Assembly: GCA_016124805.1 (NCBI GenBank)
Contig: WGND01000015.1
Location: forward strand, 1 to 52,425
From: Hyphomicrobiales bacterium
Lineage (GTDB): Bacteria; Pseudomonadota; Alphaproteobacteria; Parvibaculales; Parvibaculaceae
DNA length: 52,425 bases
Reading direction: 5' to 3'
Shown: in pieces, positions 27,888 through 39,694 of the stretch
How the letters are laid out: the number at the start of each line of letters is the position of its first letter
How positions within the stretch are numbered: position 1 is the first letter of the stretch
Program-made: the position numbers and the translations under genes
Notes under the pieces: generated by a model
What the model was told of the DNA's origin: nothing
Seen by the model: only the letters and a program-made list of their open reading frames with translations
The model's database searches: none

Positions 27888-29087
27888 TCAGGCAATGGCA
27901 CCTGATTTTTTCAAGGCTTCAATCGCGGCATCGTCATAGCCGTTCTGGCGAAGAACCTCGACAGTATGTTCGCCGAGGTCGGGCACGGGACCCTTGGGGC
28001 CGTCTTCAGCGCCGGGAAAACGGATGGGCGAAGCGGGCGCGAGGAATGTGCCACCACCATGCCGTTCGGGAACCTCGACAAAAGCACCGGACGCCTTGGC
28101 CTGCGGATCATTGGCGACATCTGAGGGGCGCATCAGCTTCGACCAGATGAGGTCGGCGGCGTCGAGCTTTTCGGCCCAGTGATCCATGTCCTCTTTGGCA
28201 AAAGCTGCATCCAGAATGTCGACCAGTTCGGCGGCATTGGCCCGGCGCATTTTTGGATTTTCAAAGCGCGGGTCTTTTTCCAGTTCCGGATGACCGATAA
28301 TGCGGCAGAGGGGACCCCAGTCGGCACTGCCCTGGCGCGGCACGATGACGAACCATGTGTCGTCGCTGGTGCGAAAGAAATTATTCATTGGCTGGACGGA
28401 TTCATGGCGCGGCTTGGTGGAGCCGAGCTTGCCATATTTGAGCTGAATCGCGGTGTCGGACCCGGCGGCATAAATGCCCGCACGGAGGAGTGATGCTTCG
28501 ACGAGGCGACCCTTGCCCGTGTTGTTGCGCTCATAGATGGCCGCCATGATACCGGCGACCGTTGCCATGCTGGTGGTGTGATCACCGATACCTGTGCGCA
28601 GGATGGTGGGTTCGCGTCCCTTCACCGTTTGCAGATAGCCGATGCCCGAGCGGGCATAAAAGGCGGCGATGTCGAAGCCGGGGCGGTCGCGCTCCTCGCC
28701 TTGCAGGCCATAGCCTGTGACGCTGGCATAGATGAGGCGCGGATTGATGGCGGACAGTGCTTCATAGTCAAGTCCCGCACGCTCCAGGCCACCGGGGCGG
28801 ACATTGGTGATGAAGACATCGGCATCGGCCACGAGTTTCTTGACGGCCTCCACGCCTTCGGGCTTGGAGGTATCGATGGCCATGCCCTTCTTGCCGCGAT
28901 TATCCAGATCGAAGATGGGGCTGCCCTTGAGATGATCGGCGCCCATGCTGGCCATGGTGTAGCGCATGGGGCAACCATTGAGCGGTTCGATCTTGATCAC
29001 GTCCGCGCCCCAGTCGGCCATGATGCCGCCGGCACCCGGCGCAGCGATATAGGTCGCCATCTCAATCACTTTGATGCCCTGCAGCAT
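27888..29087 (-). CDS. CaiB/BaiF family CoA-transferase
   Basis: A 399-residue class III CoA-transferase. The catalytic Asp is in GIGDHTTS (Asp169); GVKVIE-like start (GIKVIEMATYIAAPG), WGADVIKIEPL, FITNVRPGGLERAGL and YASVTGYG are all conserved. Members move CoA between acyl-CoA and a free acid, or epimerise alpha-methylacyl-CoA. AAGGAG lies 8 bases before the ATG. It lies in the same region as the MaoC/CitE/acyl-CoA dehydrogenase genes and may activate their substrate. Confidence 0.9.
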   Translation of the reverse strand: MLQGIKVIEMATYIAAPGAGGIMADWGADVIKIEPLNGCPMRYTMASMGADHLKGSPIFDLDNRGKKGMAIDTSKPEGVEAVKKLVADADVFITNVRPGGLERAGLDYEALSAINPRLIYASVTGYGLQGEERDRPGFDIAAFYARSGIGYLQTVKGREPTILRTGIGDHTTSMATVAGIMAAIYERNNTGKGRLVEASLLRAGIYAAGSDTAIQLKYGKLGSTKPRHESVQPMNNFFRTSDDTWFVIVPRQGSADWGPLCRIIGHPELEKDPRFENPKMRRANAAELVDILDAAFAKEDMDHWAEKLDAADLIWSKLMRPSDVANDPQAKASGAFVEVPERHGGGTFLAPASPIRFPGAEDGPKGPVPDLGEHTVEVLRQNGYDDAAIEALKKSGAIA

Positions 29088-29248
29088 AGTAACGTCTCCT
29101 TAAGGATTTTTGCTTGGGCGCGATCATCCACGAAATAGGGGCCCTGTCAAAGATCGCGGCACGGCAGAAGATATTCATATTAGGAAGGGTTCATTAAAGA
29201 CTTCCCCGTAATGTGGTTTCTCAAACGTTTGTTTAGCCGCCAGCAGGA

Positions 29249-30397
29249 ATGAGCCACAACGTGACCTTGCGAGAAGAATTATCGATATCGGATGTGGAGC
29301 GGTTGCTTGCCAACCCCACGGAAGAAGCGCGTATCGAGATCGCCAGCAAGGTGGCCGGGCAGGTCGCCCATCGCGAGCTGGAGCCGCGCGAACGCGATCT
29401 CGCGCATGAAATTCTGGGCTTTCTTGTGCATGACATTGCCATATCCGTGCGCAAGGCCTTGTCGCAGACATTGAAGGATTCGCATCACGCACCTCATGAT
29501 GTGATGCTGCAGCTTGCGCGTGATCTTGATGAGGTCGCCCAGCCGGTACTCGAATGCACATGTGTGCTGAGTGATCAGGATCTTGTTGATCTCGTTCTTT
29601 TTGGAACGCCTGCCAAACAATGCGCCATTGCATCGCGCGACAAGGTGGGTGAACTCGTTTCCGAGGCGATTTCGCGGGCCGGTGACCGCAAGGCTGTGAT
29701 CGTGCTGGTGGCCAATGCGGGCGCGACCCTCAGCGAAAAGGCCGCCCTGCATGTGGCAGAGCGCTATCCCGATGACGAGGAAGTGTCTGAACCACTTCTG
29801 CGGCGCAACGATCTGCCCGCGCTTGTCGTGTTGCGCATCATCAGCACCATTTCGGATCGCATGCGTGATTGTCTTGTTGCCAAGGGCATTGTCGATCCCG
29901 GTCAGGCAAATGTATTGGGCCAGCAGGCGCGTGAACGCTCGACCGTCCATACCATCCGCCGGATGCGCGAAGAGGATATGGAACGTCTTGTCCTGCAGCT
30001 TGTGGAGAAAGACGAACTCACCTCGGGGCTCATTCTCCGCGTTGCCTGCTTTGGCGAAATGAGTTTCATGGAATTTGCCTTCGCGCATCTGACCGAAGTG
30101 CCGCGTGCCCGCATCTGGCGTCTCATCCATGATGTGGGGCCACTCGGGTTTCGCGCGATCTACGCGCGGGCCGGCCTGCCGGAAGCCTATTATGCCGCCT
30201 TCCGGGTTGTGCTCGACTGCTATCATGAGCATGACGGCGAGGGAAAGCTGCTCGACAAGTCAGCTCTGCGGGCCTCCATTCTTGCCAAGCTCTGCGAGAC
30301 CTATCCGTCGCTGGCCTGTCAGGACCTTGACCTCTTGATCGACCGCCTGATTGCGAGCTCGACATCGGGCCCTCAGCGTTCCAGCAACGTTGCCTGA
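29249..30397 (+). CDS. DUF2336 domain protein (HEAT-like helical repeat)
   Basis: A 382-residue all-helical soluble protein. The pattern of 35-40-residue helix pairs with REARIEIA, RDLAHEIL and RNDLPALVVLRIIS segments is that of DUF2336, a family restricted to alphaproteobacteria and of unknown function; some copies lie near flagellar or signalling genes. No membrane segment or signal is seen. The ribosome site is an AGGA almost abutting the ATG, so the start is uncertain. Confidence 0.8.
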   Translation: MSHNVTLREELSISDVERLLANPTEEARIEIASKVAGQVAHRELEPRERDLAHEILGFLVHDIAISVRKALSQTLKDSHHAPHDVMLQLARDLDEVAQPVLECTCVLSDQDLVDLVLFGTPAKQCAIASRDKVGELVSEAISRAGDRKAVIVLVANAGATLSEKAALHVAERYPDDEEVSEPLLRRNDLPALVVLRIISTISDRMRDCLVAKGIVDPGQANVLGQQARERSTVHTIRRMREEDMERLVLQLVEKDELTSGLILRVACFGEMSFMEFAFAHLTEVPRARIWRLIHDVGPLGFRAIYARAGLPEAYYAAFRVVLDCYHEHDGEGKLLDKSALRASILAKLCETYPSLACQDLDLLIDRLIASSTSGPQRSSNVA

Positions 30398-30473
30398 TCA
30401 GGGCTAATTCCTTCTGGTGAGATTTTTGGCAAGCTGTTAGCGTGCCTCAAAAGCAATTCTCAGGAGGACCTCC

Positions 30474-31691
30474 ATGTCTATCAAACGCGGCCATGATGCC
30501 TTTATTTGTGATGCTGTGCGCACGCCCATCGGTCGCTATGCGGGCGCGCTTTCCGGCGTCCGCGCGGATGATCTGGGCGCCGTGCCGATCATGGCCCTGA
30601 TAGAACGCAATCCGTCCATCAACTGGGAACGCGTGGATGATGTGATCTTTGGCTGTGCCAATCAGGCAGGCGAAGACAATCGCAATGTGGCGCGCATGTC
30701 CGCGCTGCTGGCCGGGCTGCCTGACGCGGTGCCGGGCTCAACCGTCAATCGCCTTTGCGGCTCCGGCATGGATGCCATTGGCATTGCCGCCCGCGCCATC
30801 AAATCGGGCGAAACCGACCTGATGATTGCCGGTGGCGTGGAAAGCATGTCGCGGGCACCTTTCGTGATGGGCAAGGCCACCTCGGCTTTCTCGCGTGACG
30901 CGGATATCTATGACACAACGATTGGCTGGCGCTTCGTCAATCCGCTGATGAAGAAGCAGTATGGTGTCGACTCCATGCCTGAAACGGCGGAGAACGTCGC
31001 CGAAGAATTCCAGATTTCGCGTGAAGATCAGGATGCCTTCGCCTGGCGCAGCCAGCAGCGCGCGGGCAAGGCGCTGGCCTCCGGCCGCTTCAACAGTGAA
31101 ATCGTGCCGGTGACCATTTCCTCCCGCAAGGGTGAAGTGGTGGTGTCAGAGGATGAGCATCCGCGCCCCGATACGACGCTGGAGGCGCTCGGCAAATTGC
31201 GGGCCCCTTTCCGCGAAGGCGGCTCGGTGACGGCGGGTAATGCCTCCGGCGTCAATGACGGCGCCTGCGCCATGATTGTGGCTTCGGCCGATGCAGTTGA
31301 TGCCTATGGCCTGAAACCGCGCGCCCGTGTGATTGCTGTGGCGACGGCTGGTGTGCCGCCGCGCATCATGGGCATGGGGCCTGCGCCTGCCACACGCAAG
31401 GTGCTGGAAAAGGCCGGTCTGAATATCGGTGATATTGACGTGATCGAGCTCAATGAGGCTTTCGCCGCGCAGGGCCTTGCCGTGATGCGTGATCTGGGCC
31501 TGCCCGATGACGCCGAGCATGTGAACCCGAATGGCGGGGCTATCGCGCTGGGTCATCCGCTGGGGATGAGTGGTGCCCGTCTCGTGACAACGGCCATTGC
31601 CGAGATGGAACATCGCGACGTGAAGATGGCGCTCTGCACCATGTGCATCGGCGTTGGTCAGGGTATTGCGATCATTCTTGAACGCGTCTGA
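30474..31691 (+). CDS. pcaF: Acetyl-CoA C-acyltransferase, 3-oxoadipyl-CoA thiolase type
   Basis: A 405-residue biosynthetic/degradative thiolase. Catalytic Cys95 in [11 protein letters not shown], His361 in [10 protein letters not shown] and Cys391 in TMCIGVGQG are intact. The segment [19 protein letters not shown] is characteristic of PcaF/PaaJ 3-oxoadipyl-CoA thiolases, which split 3-oxoadipyl-CoA into succinyl-CoA and acetyl-CoA at the end of the beta-ketoadipate and phenylacetate routes. No other pca or paa gene is here, so a broader ketothiolase role is possible. AGGAGG precedes the ATG. Confidence 0.9.
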   Translation: MSIKRGHDAFICDAVRTPIGRYAGALSGVRADDLGAVPIMALIERNPSINWERVDDVIFGCANQAGEDNRNVARMSALLAGLPDAVPGSTVNRLCGSGMDAIGIAARAIKSGETDLMIAGGVESMSRAPFVMGKATSAFSRDADIYDTTIGWRFVNPLMKKQYGVDSMPETAENVAEEFQISREDQDAFAWRSQQRAGKALASGRFNSEIVPVTISSRKGEVVVSEDEHPRPDTTLEALGKLRAPFREGGSVTAGNASGVNDGACAMIVASADAVDAYGLKPRARVIAVATAGVPPRIMGMGPAPATRKVLEKAGLNIGDIDVIELNEAFAAQGLAVMRDLGLPDDAEHVNPNGGAIALGHPLGMSGARLVTTAIAEMEHRDVKMALCTMCIGVGQGIAIILERV

Positions 31692-31693
31692 CC

Positions 31694-32893
31694 TCAGAAG
31701 CGCAAGAGCTTTTCGAGCAGGGACTGTTTTTTCGGGGTAGCGCGCTTACGCGCCTTCTGTCCCGGCCTTGGCTTGCCTGACCGAATCTTGGTGCGGATCG
31801 GCTTGTTGACACCGGCCAGACGACGCGCCATCCGGCGACGGCGAATGATGGCAAGGATGCGGCGATCGGGGAAAATGCAGGCCCGATCCATCCAGCGGCA
31901 GCTGATTGCAACCTCTTCGCCGGGATATTCGAAATTGAGGGCTTCCCAGTCGATGATGACTTCTTCGTCGATGGCAGGTGCTGCGGCGTCGGTTTCAGCT
32001 TCTTCGGCCACGGGCTCGACAAGTTCGAGCACGGCTTCTTCTTCCATGGGTTTGCGAAGAAGCAGCACGTTGTCGCCCAGATCGTCTTTCTCGACCGTGG
32101 TCGGCATCAGCTCGGGCGGAATGGTCCAGCCGATCAGTTCGTCAGCACGTTTGGGGCGGCAGATATAGGCCCCTTGCGCGGCAGTAAAGCCAAGGGCTGG
32201 CAGCGCGAGCAGGGTTGTCTCGTCTTCCGCGCCCACGGCGGTTGCTTCCATGCCGCGTGAGGCGGCCAGCGCGACGCGGCGACCCAGAAAGCCCAGACCT
32301 GCATTTTTGAGGCGGCGCGAGAACTGTATGATGGCACCACCACCTGCCTTGATCTCGGAAAAATAGTCGGGGGTCAGAAACTCGTCGGGCACGACAACGG
32401 CGCCGCCGCCATCAAGCGCGGTGCGAAATCCCAGACGGCGCATATCGCGAATCGAGCGGGCGGCGACATTGCCGTAGCCGGCAAATGCCCCTTCGGGGAC
32501 TTCCAGTGTCAAGAGCTGGGGATCAAGACCGCGCTCATGCATGATCGCGTCCAGTGCCGCGGGCAGGCTGGCATCGGCAATATCCGTAGGCGAGAGATTG
32601 ATGGAGACGGCACATGGGGCACCATGCCGGCTCCATTGCTCAATTGCGTTGGCGGCGTTGGCGGCCACGAAGCGGGTCAGGTCGCCGCTACGTTCGCGAC
32701 GCTCGAAGAAGGAAAGAAAGAGGCCGGGGGGCAGAAGGCCATATTCAGGATGGTTCCAGCGCACATAGGCTTCAGCGCAGAGCATTTCACCCGTCGTGAG
32801 TTCGATTTTCGGCTGAAACACGAGAAACAGATGTCCCGCCTCAAAGGCGAGATCAATGTCCCGGTTGGTCAGGTGAAATGAACTGCTATACAT
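31694..32893 (-). CDS. Degenerate EAL-domain protein with charged C-terminal tail
   Basis: A 399-residue protein. Residues about 10-260 form a lone EAL domain with no GGDEF. EAL is EAY at 41-43, LEVPEG replaces LEITES, the DDFGTG loop is LDGGGA (160-165), and the late GVE glutamate is absent. The SINLSP Asn99, Lys182 (EIKAGG) and QG near 240 remain. Loss of several metal ligands suggests that it no longer hydrolyses cyclic di-GMP but may bind it or a protein. The tail (270-399) is first acidic (about 290-330), then strongly basic (RTKIRSGKPRPGQKARKR), possibly nucleic-acid or membrane binding. Confidence 0.78.
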   Translation of the reverse strand: MYSSSFHLTNRDIDLAFEAGHLFLVFQPKIELTTGEMLCAEAYVRWNHPEYGLLPPGLFLSFFERRERSGDLTRFVAANAANAIEQWSRHGAPCAVSINLSPTDIADASLPAALDAIMHERGLDPQLLTLEVPEGAFAGYGNVAARSIRDMRRLGFRTALDGGGAVVVPDEFLTPDYFSEIKAGGGAIIQFSRRLKNAGLGFLGRRVALAASRGMEATAVGAEDETTLLALPALGFTAAQGAYICRPKRADELIGWTIPPELMPTTVEKDDLGDNVLLLRKPMEEEAVLELVEPVAEEAETDAAAPAIDEEVIIDWEALNFEYPGEEVAISCRWMDRACIFPDRRILAIIRRRRMARRLAGVNKPIRTKIRSGKPRPGQKARKRATPKKQSLLEKLLRF

Positions 32894-33047
32894 CTTGGGT
32901 GGCTGAACCGGTGGTTATGGCGCGATTTGCAGACAGAAATCTCACTGCATCTTGCGTCCATGGAGGTTTAAGCTCGATTAACCCGAACCGGCTGCAAAGG
33001 GTGTTCGGGACATAAAAAACAAAGATTTTGTTAGGGAATGGGACGAG

Positions 33048-33848
33048 ATGGCAGACACACAGGCAGCAAAACTGATACCGGCGGCCACGATCCTGCTGAC
33101 GCGGGACGGCGCGGAGGGAATCGAGGTTTTCATGGTGGTGCGCCATCACCAGATCGATTTTGTGGCCGGCGCGCTGGTTTTTCCCGGCGGCAAGGTCGAC
33201 CCGCTTGATACCCATGAGAGCGTGCGCGACCGTGTGGATGGGGTTGAGGGGCTGGACGATGTCCTGATGGCCTTGCGGGTGGCAGCCATTCGTGAGGCGT
33301 TTGAGGAATGCGGGGTGCTGCTGGCGCGTTCACAGCAAAGCGGGGAGGTGATTGACGGTGCGCGGCTGGCGAGCCTGCAGCATTACCGCGACGCACTGAA
33401 CAAGAGCGAGCTGGGTGTCGGTGAATTTCTCGAGCGCGAGGGCCTGCGTCTGGCGGCGGACATGCTGACGCCTTTTGCGCACTGGATCACGCCGGCAATG
33501 ATGCCGAAGCGTTTTGACACGCATTTCTATATTGCCGCCGCACCCTCTGACCATCTGGCTGTGCATGACGGACATGAATCTGTCGATTCTGTCTGGATCC
33601 GTCCGGCAGACGCTCTGAAGGAGGCCGAAGCGGGCACCAAGAACGTGATCTTCCCGACACGGATGAATGTGTTGAAGCTTGGCCGCTATGCCAATGTGGG
33701 CGAGGCAATCGAGATTGCCAGGCGCACGCCGGTTGTGACCGTTATTCCGCAGCTTGAGAAGGATGCCACCGGCAAGCCCATTCTCCGCATCCCCGTGGAA
33801 GCCGATTATGGCGTGACGGAAGAGCCACTGGAAAATGTGAAGGTCTAG
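33048..33848 (+). CDS. NUDIX hydrolase, NUDT19-like length
   Basis: A 266-residue NUDIX protein. The box G-x5-E-x7-REUxEExGU appears as GGKVD (about 44-48) joined through a family-typical insertion to AAIREAFEECGVLLA (about 78-92). An HWITPAMMPKRFDTHFYIAAAP segment and a PTRMNVLKLG end are typical of the NUDT7/NUDT19 coenzyme-A diphosphatase-like subgroup. It could hydrolyse CoA or acyl-CoA in this acyl-CoA-rich neighbourhood; that is inference. Its stop lies 2 bases from the convergent nadK stop. Confidence 0.85.
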   Translation: MADTQAAKLIPAATILLTRDGAEGIEVFMVVRHHQIDFVAGALVFPGGKVDPLDTHESVRDRVDGVEGLDDVLMALRVAAIREAFEECGVLLARSQQSGEVIDGARLASLQHYRDALNKSELGVGEFLEREGLRLAADMLTPFAHWITPAMMPKRFDTHFYIAAAPSDHLAVHDGHESVDSVWIRPADALKEAEAGTKNVIFPTRMNVLKLGRYANVGEAIEIARRTPVVTVIPQLEKDATGKPILRIPVEADYGVTEEPLENVKV

Positions 33849-33849
33849 G

Positions 33850-34617
33850 CTAGAAGAGAAACTGCTCTGTCAGGATGCGTTCGTCGAGGCTGTGGCCATC
33901 ATCGAACATCATCTTGAGCGAGATTTTGCTGTCTTCTTCCACTGTGACACTGATGACATTGCGGAATTCGGTGTGATCGGCAACGGCACTGACGGGCCGC
34001 TTGTCATATTCAATGACATCGAAGCGCAATGTGGCGCGATGGGGCAGCAGGGCGCCGCGCCAGCGACGGGGCCGGAAGGCGCTGATGGGCGTGAGCGCCA
34101 GCAGCTCGGCATCAATGGGGATAATCGGACCCTGCGCGGACAGATTATAGGCCGTGCTGCCGGCTGGCGTGGAGACAAGCACACCGTCGCAGATCAGTTC
34201 TTCCATCCGCACCTTGCCGTCGATGGTGATGCGGATCTTGGCGGCCTGATGGCTCTGGCGCAGCAAAGAGACCTCGTTGATGGCGATGGCTTCATGCTCT
34301 TCACCCTTGGAGGTGATGGCCGTCATGTGCAGAGGATGGATGCGCGTGATCTCGGCGACGTTTAGTCGCTCGACCAGATTGTCGGCCTTGTATTCATTCA
34401 TGAGGAAGCCGACCGAGCCGCGATTCATGCCGTAGATCGGGATATCGCGATGCATGTGGCGATGCAATGTCTGCAGCATCAAGCCGTCGCCGCCCAGCGC
34501 GACAATGACTTCGGCCTGGTCGGGGGCGGTGTTGCCATAGAGTTTGCTCAGCTCGCCAAGCGCTTGCTGGGCTTCAGGCACATCGGTCGCCACAAAGGCG
34601 ATCTTTTCATATTTCAT
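33850..34617 (-). CDS. nadK: NAD kinase
   Basis: A 255-residue enzyme that phosphorylates NAD+ to NADP+. The GGDG motif (VALGGDGLM, 42-45), the INEVSLLRQ segment, [21 protein letters not shown] and the HTEF region are as in alphaproteobacterial NadK. Length is the short bacterial form without N-terminal extension. Monocistronic; convergent with the NUDIX gene. Confidence 0.95.
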   Translation of the reverse strand: MKYEKIAFVATDVPEAQQALGELSKLYGNTAPDQAEVIVALGGDGLMLQTLHRHMHRDIPIYGMNRGSVGFLMNEYKADNLVERLNVAEITRIHPLHMTAITSKGEEHEAIAINEVSLLRQSHQAAKIRITIDGKVRMEELICDGVLVSTPAGSTAYNLSAQGPIIPIDAELLALTPISAFRPRRWRGALLPHRATLRFDVIEYDKRPVSAVADHTEFRNVISVTVEEDSKISLKMMFDDGHSLDERILTEQFLF

Positions 34618-34688
34618 GGGTCGGCCTTCCGTCTTTGCGGCGGCATCATAACGATGGCGGAGGCGGGAGGTAAGCCCAGAATTGGCCT

Positions 34689-35717
34689 TCAGCCGCCGGT
34701 CTGGGACATGTGACGGGAAAGGGCGGGCTGGGGACGGTCGCGATCAATAATGAAATCATGGCCTTTGGGCTTGCGGCCAATGGCTTCCGCGATGGCTGCA
34801 TTCAACAGGGCATCGTCGCTGCTTGCGCGCAAGGGAGCCCGAAGGTCGGCGGCATCATCCTGCCCCAGACACATGAAGAGGGTGCCTGTGCAGGTGAGGC
34901 GCACGCGGTTGCAGGATTCACAGAAATTATGCGTGAGCGGTGTGATGAGGCCGAGCTTGCCGCCTGTTTCCTCAATGCGGACATAGCGGGCCGGGCCGCC
35001 CGTGCGCTCGGGCAGGTCGATCAGTGTCCAGCGCGATTCCAGATCGGCACGGACCTTTGAAAGCGGCAGATATTGATCGCTGCGGTCACCGTCGATCTCG
35101 CCCAGCGGCATGGTTTCAATCAGTGTCAGGTCATGACCTTCACCATGGGCCCATTCAATGAGGCTCGGGATTTCGGCTTCATTGATGCCGCGCAGGGCCA
35201 CCGTGTTGATCTTGATCTGGAGGCCTGCCTTTTGCGCCGCCCTTATGCCGTCGAGCACCTGTGGCAGGCGGCCCCAGCGGGTGATGTCGGCAAAGAGGCC
35301 CTCATTGAGCGTGTCGAGCGAGACATTGATGCGGCGGATGCCTGCGGCGTAGAGATCATCGGCATAGCGCGCGAGCTGCGAGCCATTGGTGGTGATCGTC
35401 AACTCATCCAGCGCGCCCGAATCCAGATGGCGGCCCAGATTGCGGATCAGCGTCATGACATCCCGGCGCACCAAGGGTTCGCCACCTGTCAGGCGCAGCC
35501 GACGGACACCCTGATGGATGAAGGCCGTGCAGAGACGGTCCAGTTCTTCCAGCGTCAGGATTTCCGGCTTGGGCAGGAAGGTCATGTGTTCGGACATGCA
35601 ATAGACACAGCGAAAATCACAGCGATCCGTGACCGAGACACGCAGATAGGTGACCTGCCGACCGAAGGGGTCGACTAGGGCGGGGCTGCTGCTGACTGGT
35701 TTCTCGTTTATGGTCAT
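34689..35717 (-). CDS. moaA: GTP 3',8-cyclase (molybdenum cofactor synthesis)
   Basis: A 342-residue radical-SAM enzyme making the first molybdopterin intermediate from GTP. N-terminal cluster motif C33-x3-C37-x2-C40 ([10 protein letters not shown]), LTGGEPLVR, and the C-terminal cluster [19 protein letters not shown] are intact, with the catalytic Gly-Gly end (QTGG). The molybdenum hydroxylase at 39.7-42.0 kb needs this cofactor. The sequence TATATAG is directly before the ATG, so transcription could start close to it. Confidence 0.96.
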   Translation of the reverse strand: MTINEKPVSSSPALVDPFGRQVTYLRVSVTDRCDFRCVYCMSEHMTFLPKPEILTLEELDRLCTAFIHQGVRRLRLTGGEPLVRRDVMTLIRNLGRHLDSGALDELTITTNGSQLARYADDLYAAGIRRINVSLDTLNEGLFADITRWGRLPQVLDGIRAAQKAGLQIKINTVALRGINEAEIPSLIEWAHGEGHDLTLIETMPLGEIDGDRSDQYLPLSKVRADLESRWTLIDLPERTGGPARYVRIEETGGKLGLITPLTHNFCESCNRVRLTCTGTLFMCLGQDDAADLRAPLRASSDDALLNAAIAEAIGRKPKGHDFIIDRDRPQPALSRHMSQTGG

Positions 35718-35851
35718 GCTCTCTATATAGCATCGGCATGGCGGGATTTCGCCCCCCTATCGATCTTTGTTTTGGCACAAAATCCGGAGGGTTTTCTTTG
35801 CCTTGAGGGCGTCACGGGTTAGCTTTGGCGCAAAAGAGGCAGGGAGAGACA

Positions 35852-37348
<1,497 letters not shown>

Positions 37349-37395
37349 GCCGAAAGCGACATGCTCTGAGAAAGACAAAAGGGGAGGACGCTGCC

Positions 37396-38796
37396 ATGGA
37401 GAAGCTGATCGCCAAGCTGAAGGATGCCCTCGCTGCGGGTGGTGTTCTGGAAGGCAAGGAGGCGGAAGAAAAAGCGCAGGGCGGCTGGAGCAAGCTTGGT
37501 CTGCCGCGCGCGGTGCTTCGCCCCTCATCAACCCGCGACGTTTCCACCATTCTGAAGCTCTGTCATGAGGCAGGCGTACCGCTGGTGCCCTGGGGTGGCA
37601 AGACCGGGCTTGTGGAAGGCGCTGATGCGGACGGCATGCTGGCGCTTTCCATGGAACGCATGAACCAGATCGAGGAAATCGATGTGATGGGCGGCACGAT
37701 GACGGTGCAAGCCGGATGCGTGCTTCAGACTGTTTGCGAGAAAGCGGAGGCCGCAGGACTGATGTTTCCGCTTGATCTCGGCTCACGCGGGTCGGCCACG
37801 ATTGGCGGCAATGTCTCGACCAATGCCGGCGGCAATCGGGTGCTGCGCTATGGCATGATGCGCGACATGGTGCTGGGCCTTGAGGTGGTGCTGGCGGATG
37901 GCACGGTTCTCTCCTCGCTCAACAAGCTTATCAAGAACAATGCAGGCTATGATCTGAAACAGCTTTTCATCGGGTCTGAAGGGACGCTGGGTGTGGTGAC
38001 GCGGGCTGTGCTGCGCTTGCGCCCGCAGCCGATTTCGCAGGACACCGCGCTGGTGGCGATTGATCGTTTCGCCGACCTGCCAAAACTGTTGCGCCATATG
38101 GAGGCGGGGCTGGGCGGTGCGCTTTCAGCCTACGAGGTGATGTGGGCTGATTTTTACAAGCTCGTCACCACCGAGCCTGCGTTGGGCAGGTCACCAATCG
38201 CGCATGGCCATTCTTTTTATGTGCTGCTGGAGTCGCAGGGCGGTGATCAGGTGAGCGACAGCGCCCGCTTTGAAACAACGCTCATGGGTGCGCTCGAAGA
38301 AGGTATGGCGGTTGATGCCGTCATTGCCAAGAACCAGAGCGAGCGGCAGGCCATGTGGGCGCTTCGTGATGATGTGGCGCAGGTTGCCCGCAACTGGCCG
38401 ATTTTTGTCTATGATGTGAGCCTGACCATCGCCGAAATGGAATCATATCTGGCCGAACTGCATGAACGTCTCGCCGCGAAATGGCCCGACTACACGCTCA
38501 ATATTTTCGGTCATCTGGGCGATGGCAATCTTCACGTGATCCCCGGTGTGGGCGATGGCTCGCCCAAGGCGCGCCATGCGGTGGAGGAAATTGTTTATGG
38601 CGCGCTGCGCAAGCGGGGCGGGTCCGTCTCGGCGGAGCACGGCATTGGCATTGAAAAACGCGCCTATCTCGGCTGGTCGCGCAGTGCCGAGGAGGTGGCG
38701 CTGATGAAGCTGCTCAAAACAACACTTGATCCGCGTAATATCCTCAATCCGGGTAAGGTGTTTGAACTGCCAAAGCAGTCTCTCGCCGCCGAATAG
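37396..38796 (+). CDS. FAD-binding oxidoreductase, GlcD / D-2-hydroxyacid dehydrogenase type
   Basis: A 466-residue flavoprotein. The PCMH FAD-binding half has VPWGGKTGLVEGA, GGTMTVQAGCVLQ, SRGSATIGGNVSTNAGG and GSEGTLGVVT; the C-terminal oxidase half ends in HLGDGNLHV and SAEHGIGIEKRAYL, the metal and substrate motifs of D-lactate / D-2-hydroxyglutarate / glycolate dehydrogenases. No Fe-S (GlcF) part is encoded nearby, so electrons probably go to ETF or quinone directly. GGGGAGG before the ATG; 47 bases after glpK. Confidence 0.9.
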   Translation: MEKLIAKLKDALAAGGVLEGKEAEEKAQGGWSKLGLPRAVLRPSSTRDVSTILKLCHEAGVPLVPWGGKTGLVEGADADGMLALSMERMNQIEEIDVMGGTMTVQAGCVLQTVCEKAEAAGLMFPLDLGSRGSATIGGNVSTNAGGNRVLRYGMMRDMVLGLEVVLADGTVLSSLNKLIKNNAGYDLKQLFIGSEGTLGVVTRAVLRLRPQPISQDTALVAIDRFADLPKLLRHMEAGLGGALSAYEVMWADFYKLVTTEPALGRSPIAHGHSFYVLLESQGGDQVSDSARFETTLMGALEEGMAVDAVIAKNQSERQAMWALRDDVAQVARNWPIFVYDVSLTIAEMESYLAELHERLAAKWPDYTLNIFGHLGDGNLHVIPGVGDGSPKARHAVEEIVYGALRKRGGSVSAEHGIGIEKRAYLGWSRSAEEVALMKLLKTTLDPRNILNPGKVFELPKQSLAAE

Positions 38797-38833
38797 GCGA
38801 TCGCGTTTGCGAGTGACCCTCGGGCGTGTCAGA

Positions 38834-38866
38834 ATGACCGAAAATGCAGAACCGGTATAATCCGGT
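38834..38866 (+). promoter_or_regulatory. Promoter with palindrome centred on the -10 box
   Basis: A perfect TATAAT (38856-38861) is framed by ACCGG and CCGGT, making a 16-base interrupted palindrome that covers the -10 box. ATGACC (38834-38839) lies 16 bases upstream as a plausible -35. Transcription would start about 20 bases before the ATG at 38887. A repressor bound to the palindrome would block the promoter. Inference from sequence. Confidence 0.5.
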
Positions 38867-38886
38867 GCGAACCGAGGAGTGACCCC

Positions 38887-39663
38887 ATGTCCGTCGCAGA
38901 AGATTTCAGTGGCAAAACCGTCCGTGATCAGGTGTCAGAAGCCGAATGGCAGCAGCGCGTCGAACTGGCCGCGACCTACCGGCTGGTTGCCTATTATGGC
39001 TGGGACGACCTGATCTTCACACACATCTCGGCGCGCGTGCCCGGTGAGGATAATCACTTCCTCATCAATCCCTATGGCATGACCTTTGACGAAATCACAG
39101 CCTCAAGCCTTGTGAAGATCGACCTTGATGGCAATATCGTCATGGAGAGCGAATATTTCGTCAATCCGGCAGGTTTCACCATTCACAGCGCTGTCCACTC
39201 GCATAGCCATGACGCGCATTGCGTGATCCATACCCATTCCGATGATGGCGTGGCTGTTGCCGCGCAGGCCGATGGCCTGCTGCCGCTGAGCCAGACGGCA
39301 ATGATCGTGATCGAAGACCTTGCCTATCATGACTATGAGGGCATTGCGCTGGAACTTGATGAACGGGAGCGCCTGATTGCCGATCTCGGTGACAAGCATT
39401 CCATGATCCTGCGCAATCACGGTCTGCTGACGACCGGTGCGACCTGTGCGGATGCCTTCCTGCGCCTGTTCTTCCTTGAGCGCGCCTGCACCATGCAGAT
39501 CCGTGCGCTGTCGGGCGGTCGCAAGCTGAACATGCCGAATGAAGGCGTGCCGCAGAAAACGGCCGGACAGGGCAAGTTCGGGACATCTGCCGGTATCGGC
39601 AAGCTTGCATGGCCCGCTTTGCTGCGCACGCTCGACCGCTACGATCCATCCTATCGCGACTGA
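38887..39663 (+). CDS. Class II aldolase/adducin domain protein
   Basis: A 258-residue protein of the fuculose-aldolase/adducin fold. Zn-type His residues are in HSHSHDAHCVIHTHSDDG (about 98-115) and in MILRNHGLLTTG; YYGWDDLIFTHISARVP and LINPYGMTFDEI are typical of the bacterial adducin-like group. The catalytic aldolase Glu region is unclear, so enzyme activity is not assured. GAGGAG precedes the ATG. It is followed by the molybdenum hydroxylase gene 31 bases later. Confidence 0.85.
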   Translation: MSVAEDFSGKTVRDQVSEAEWQQRVELAATYRLVAYYGWDDLIFTHISARVPGEDNHFLINPYGMTFDEITASSLVKIDLDGNIVMESEYFVNPAGFTIHSAVHSHSHDAHCVIHTHSDDGVAVAAQADGLLPLSQTAMIVIEDLAYHDYEGIALELDERERLIADLGDKHSMILRNHGLLTTGATCADAFLRLFFLERACTMQIRALSGGRKLNMPNEGVPQKTAGQGKFGTSAGIGKLAWPALLRTLDRYDPSYRD

Positions 39664-39694
39664 GTTCTGATCTTCTTTTTGAGTGAGGCTGCCA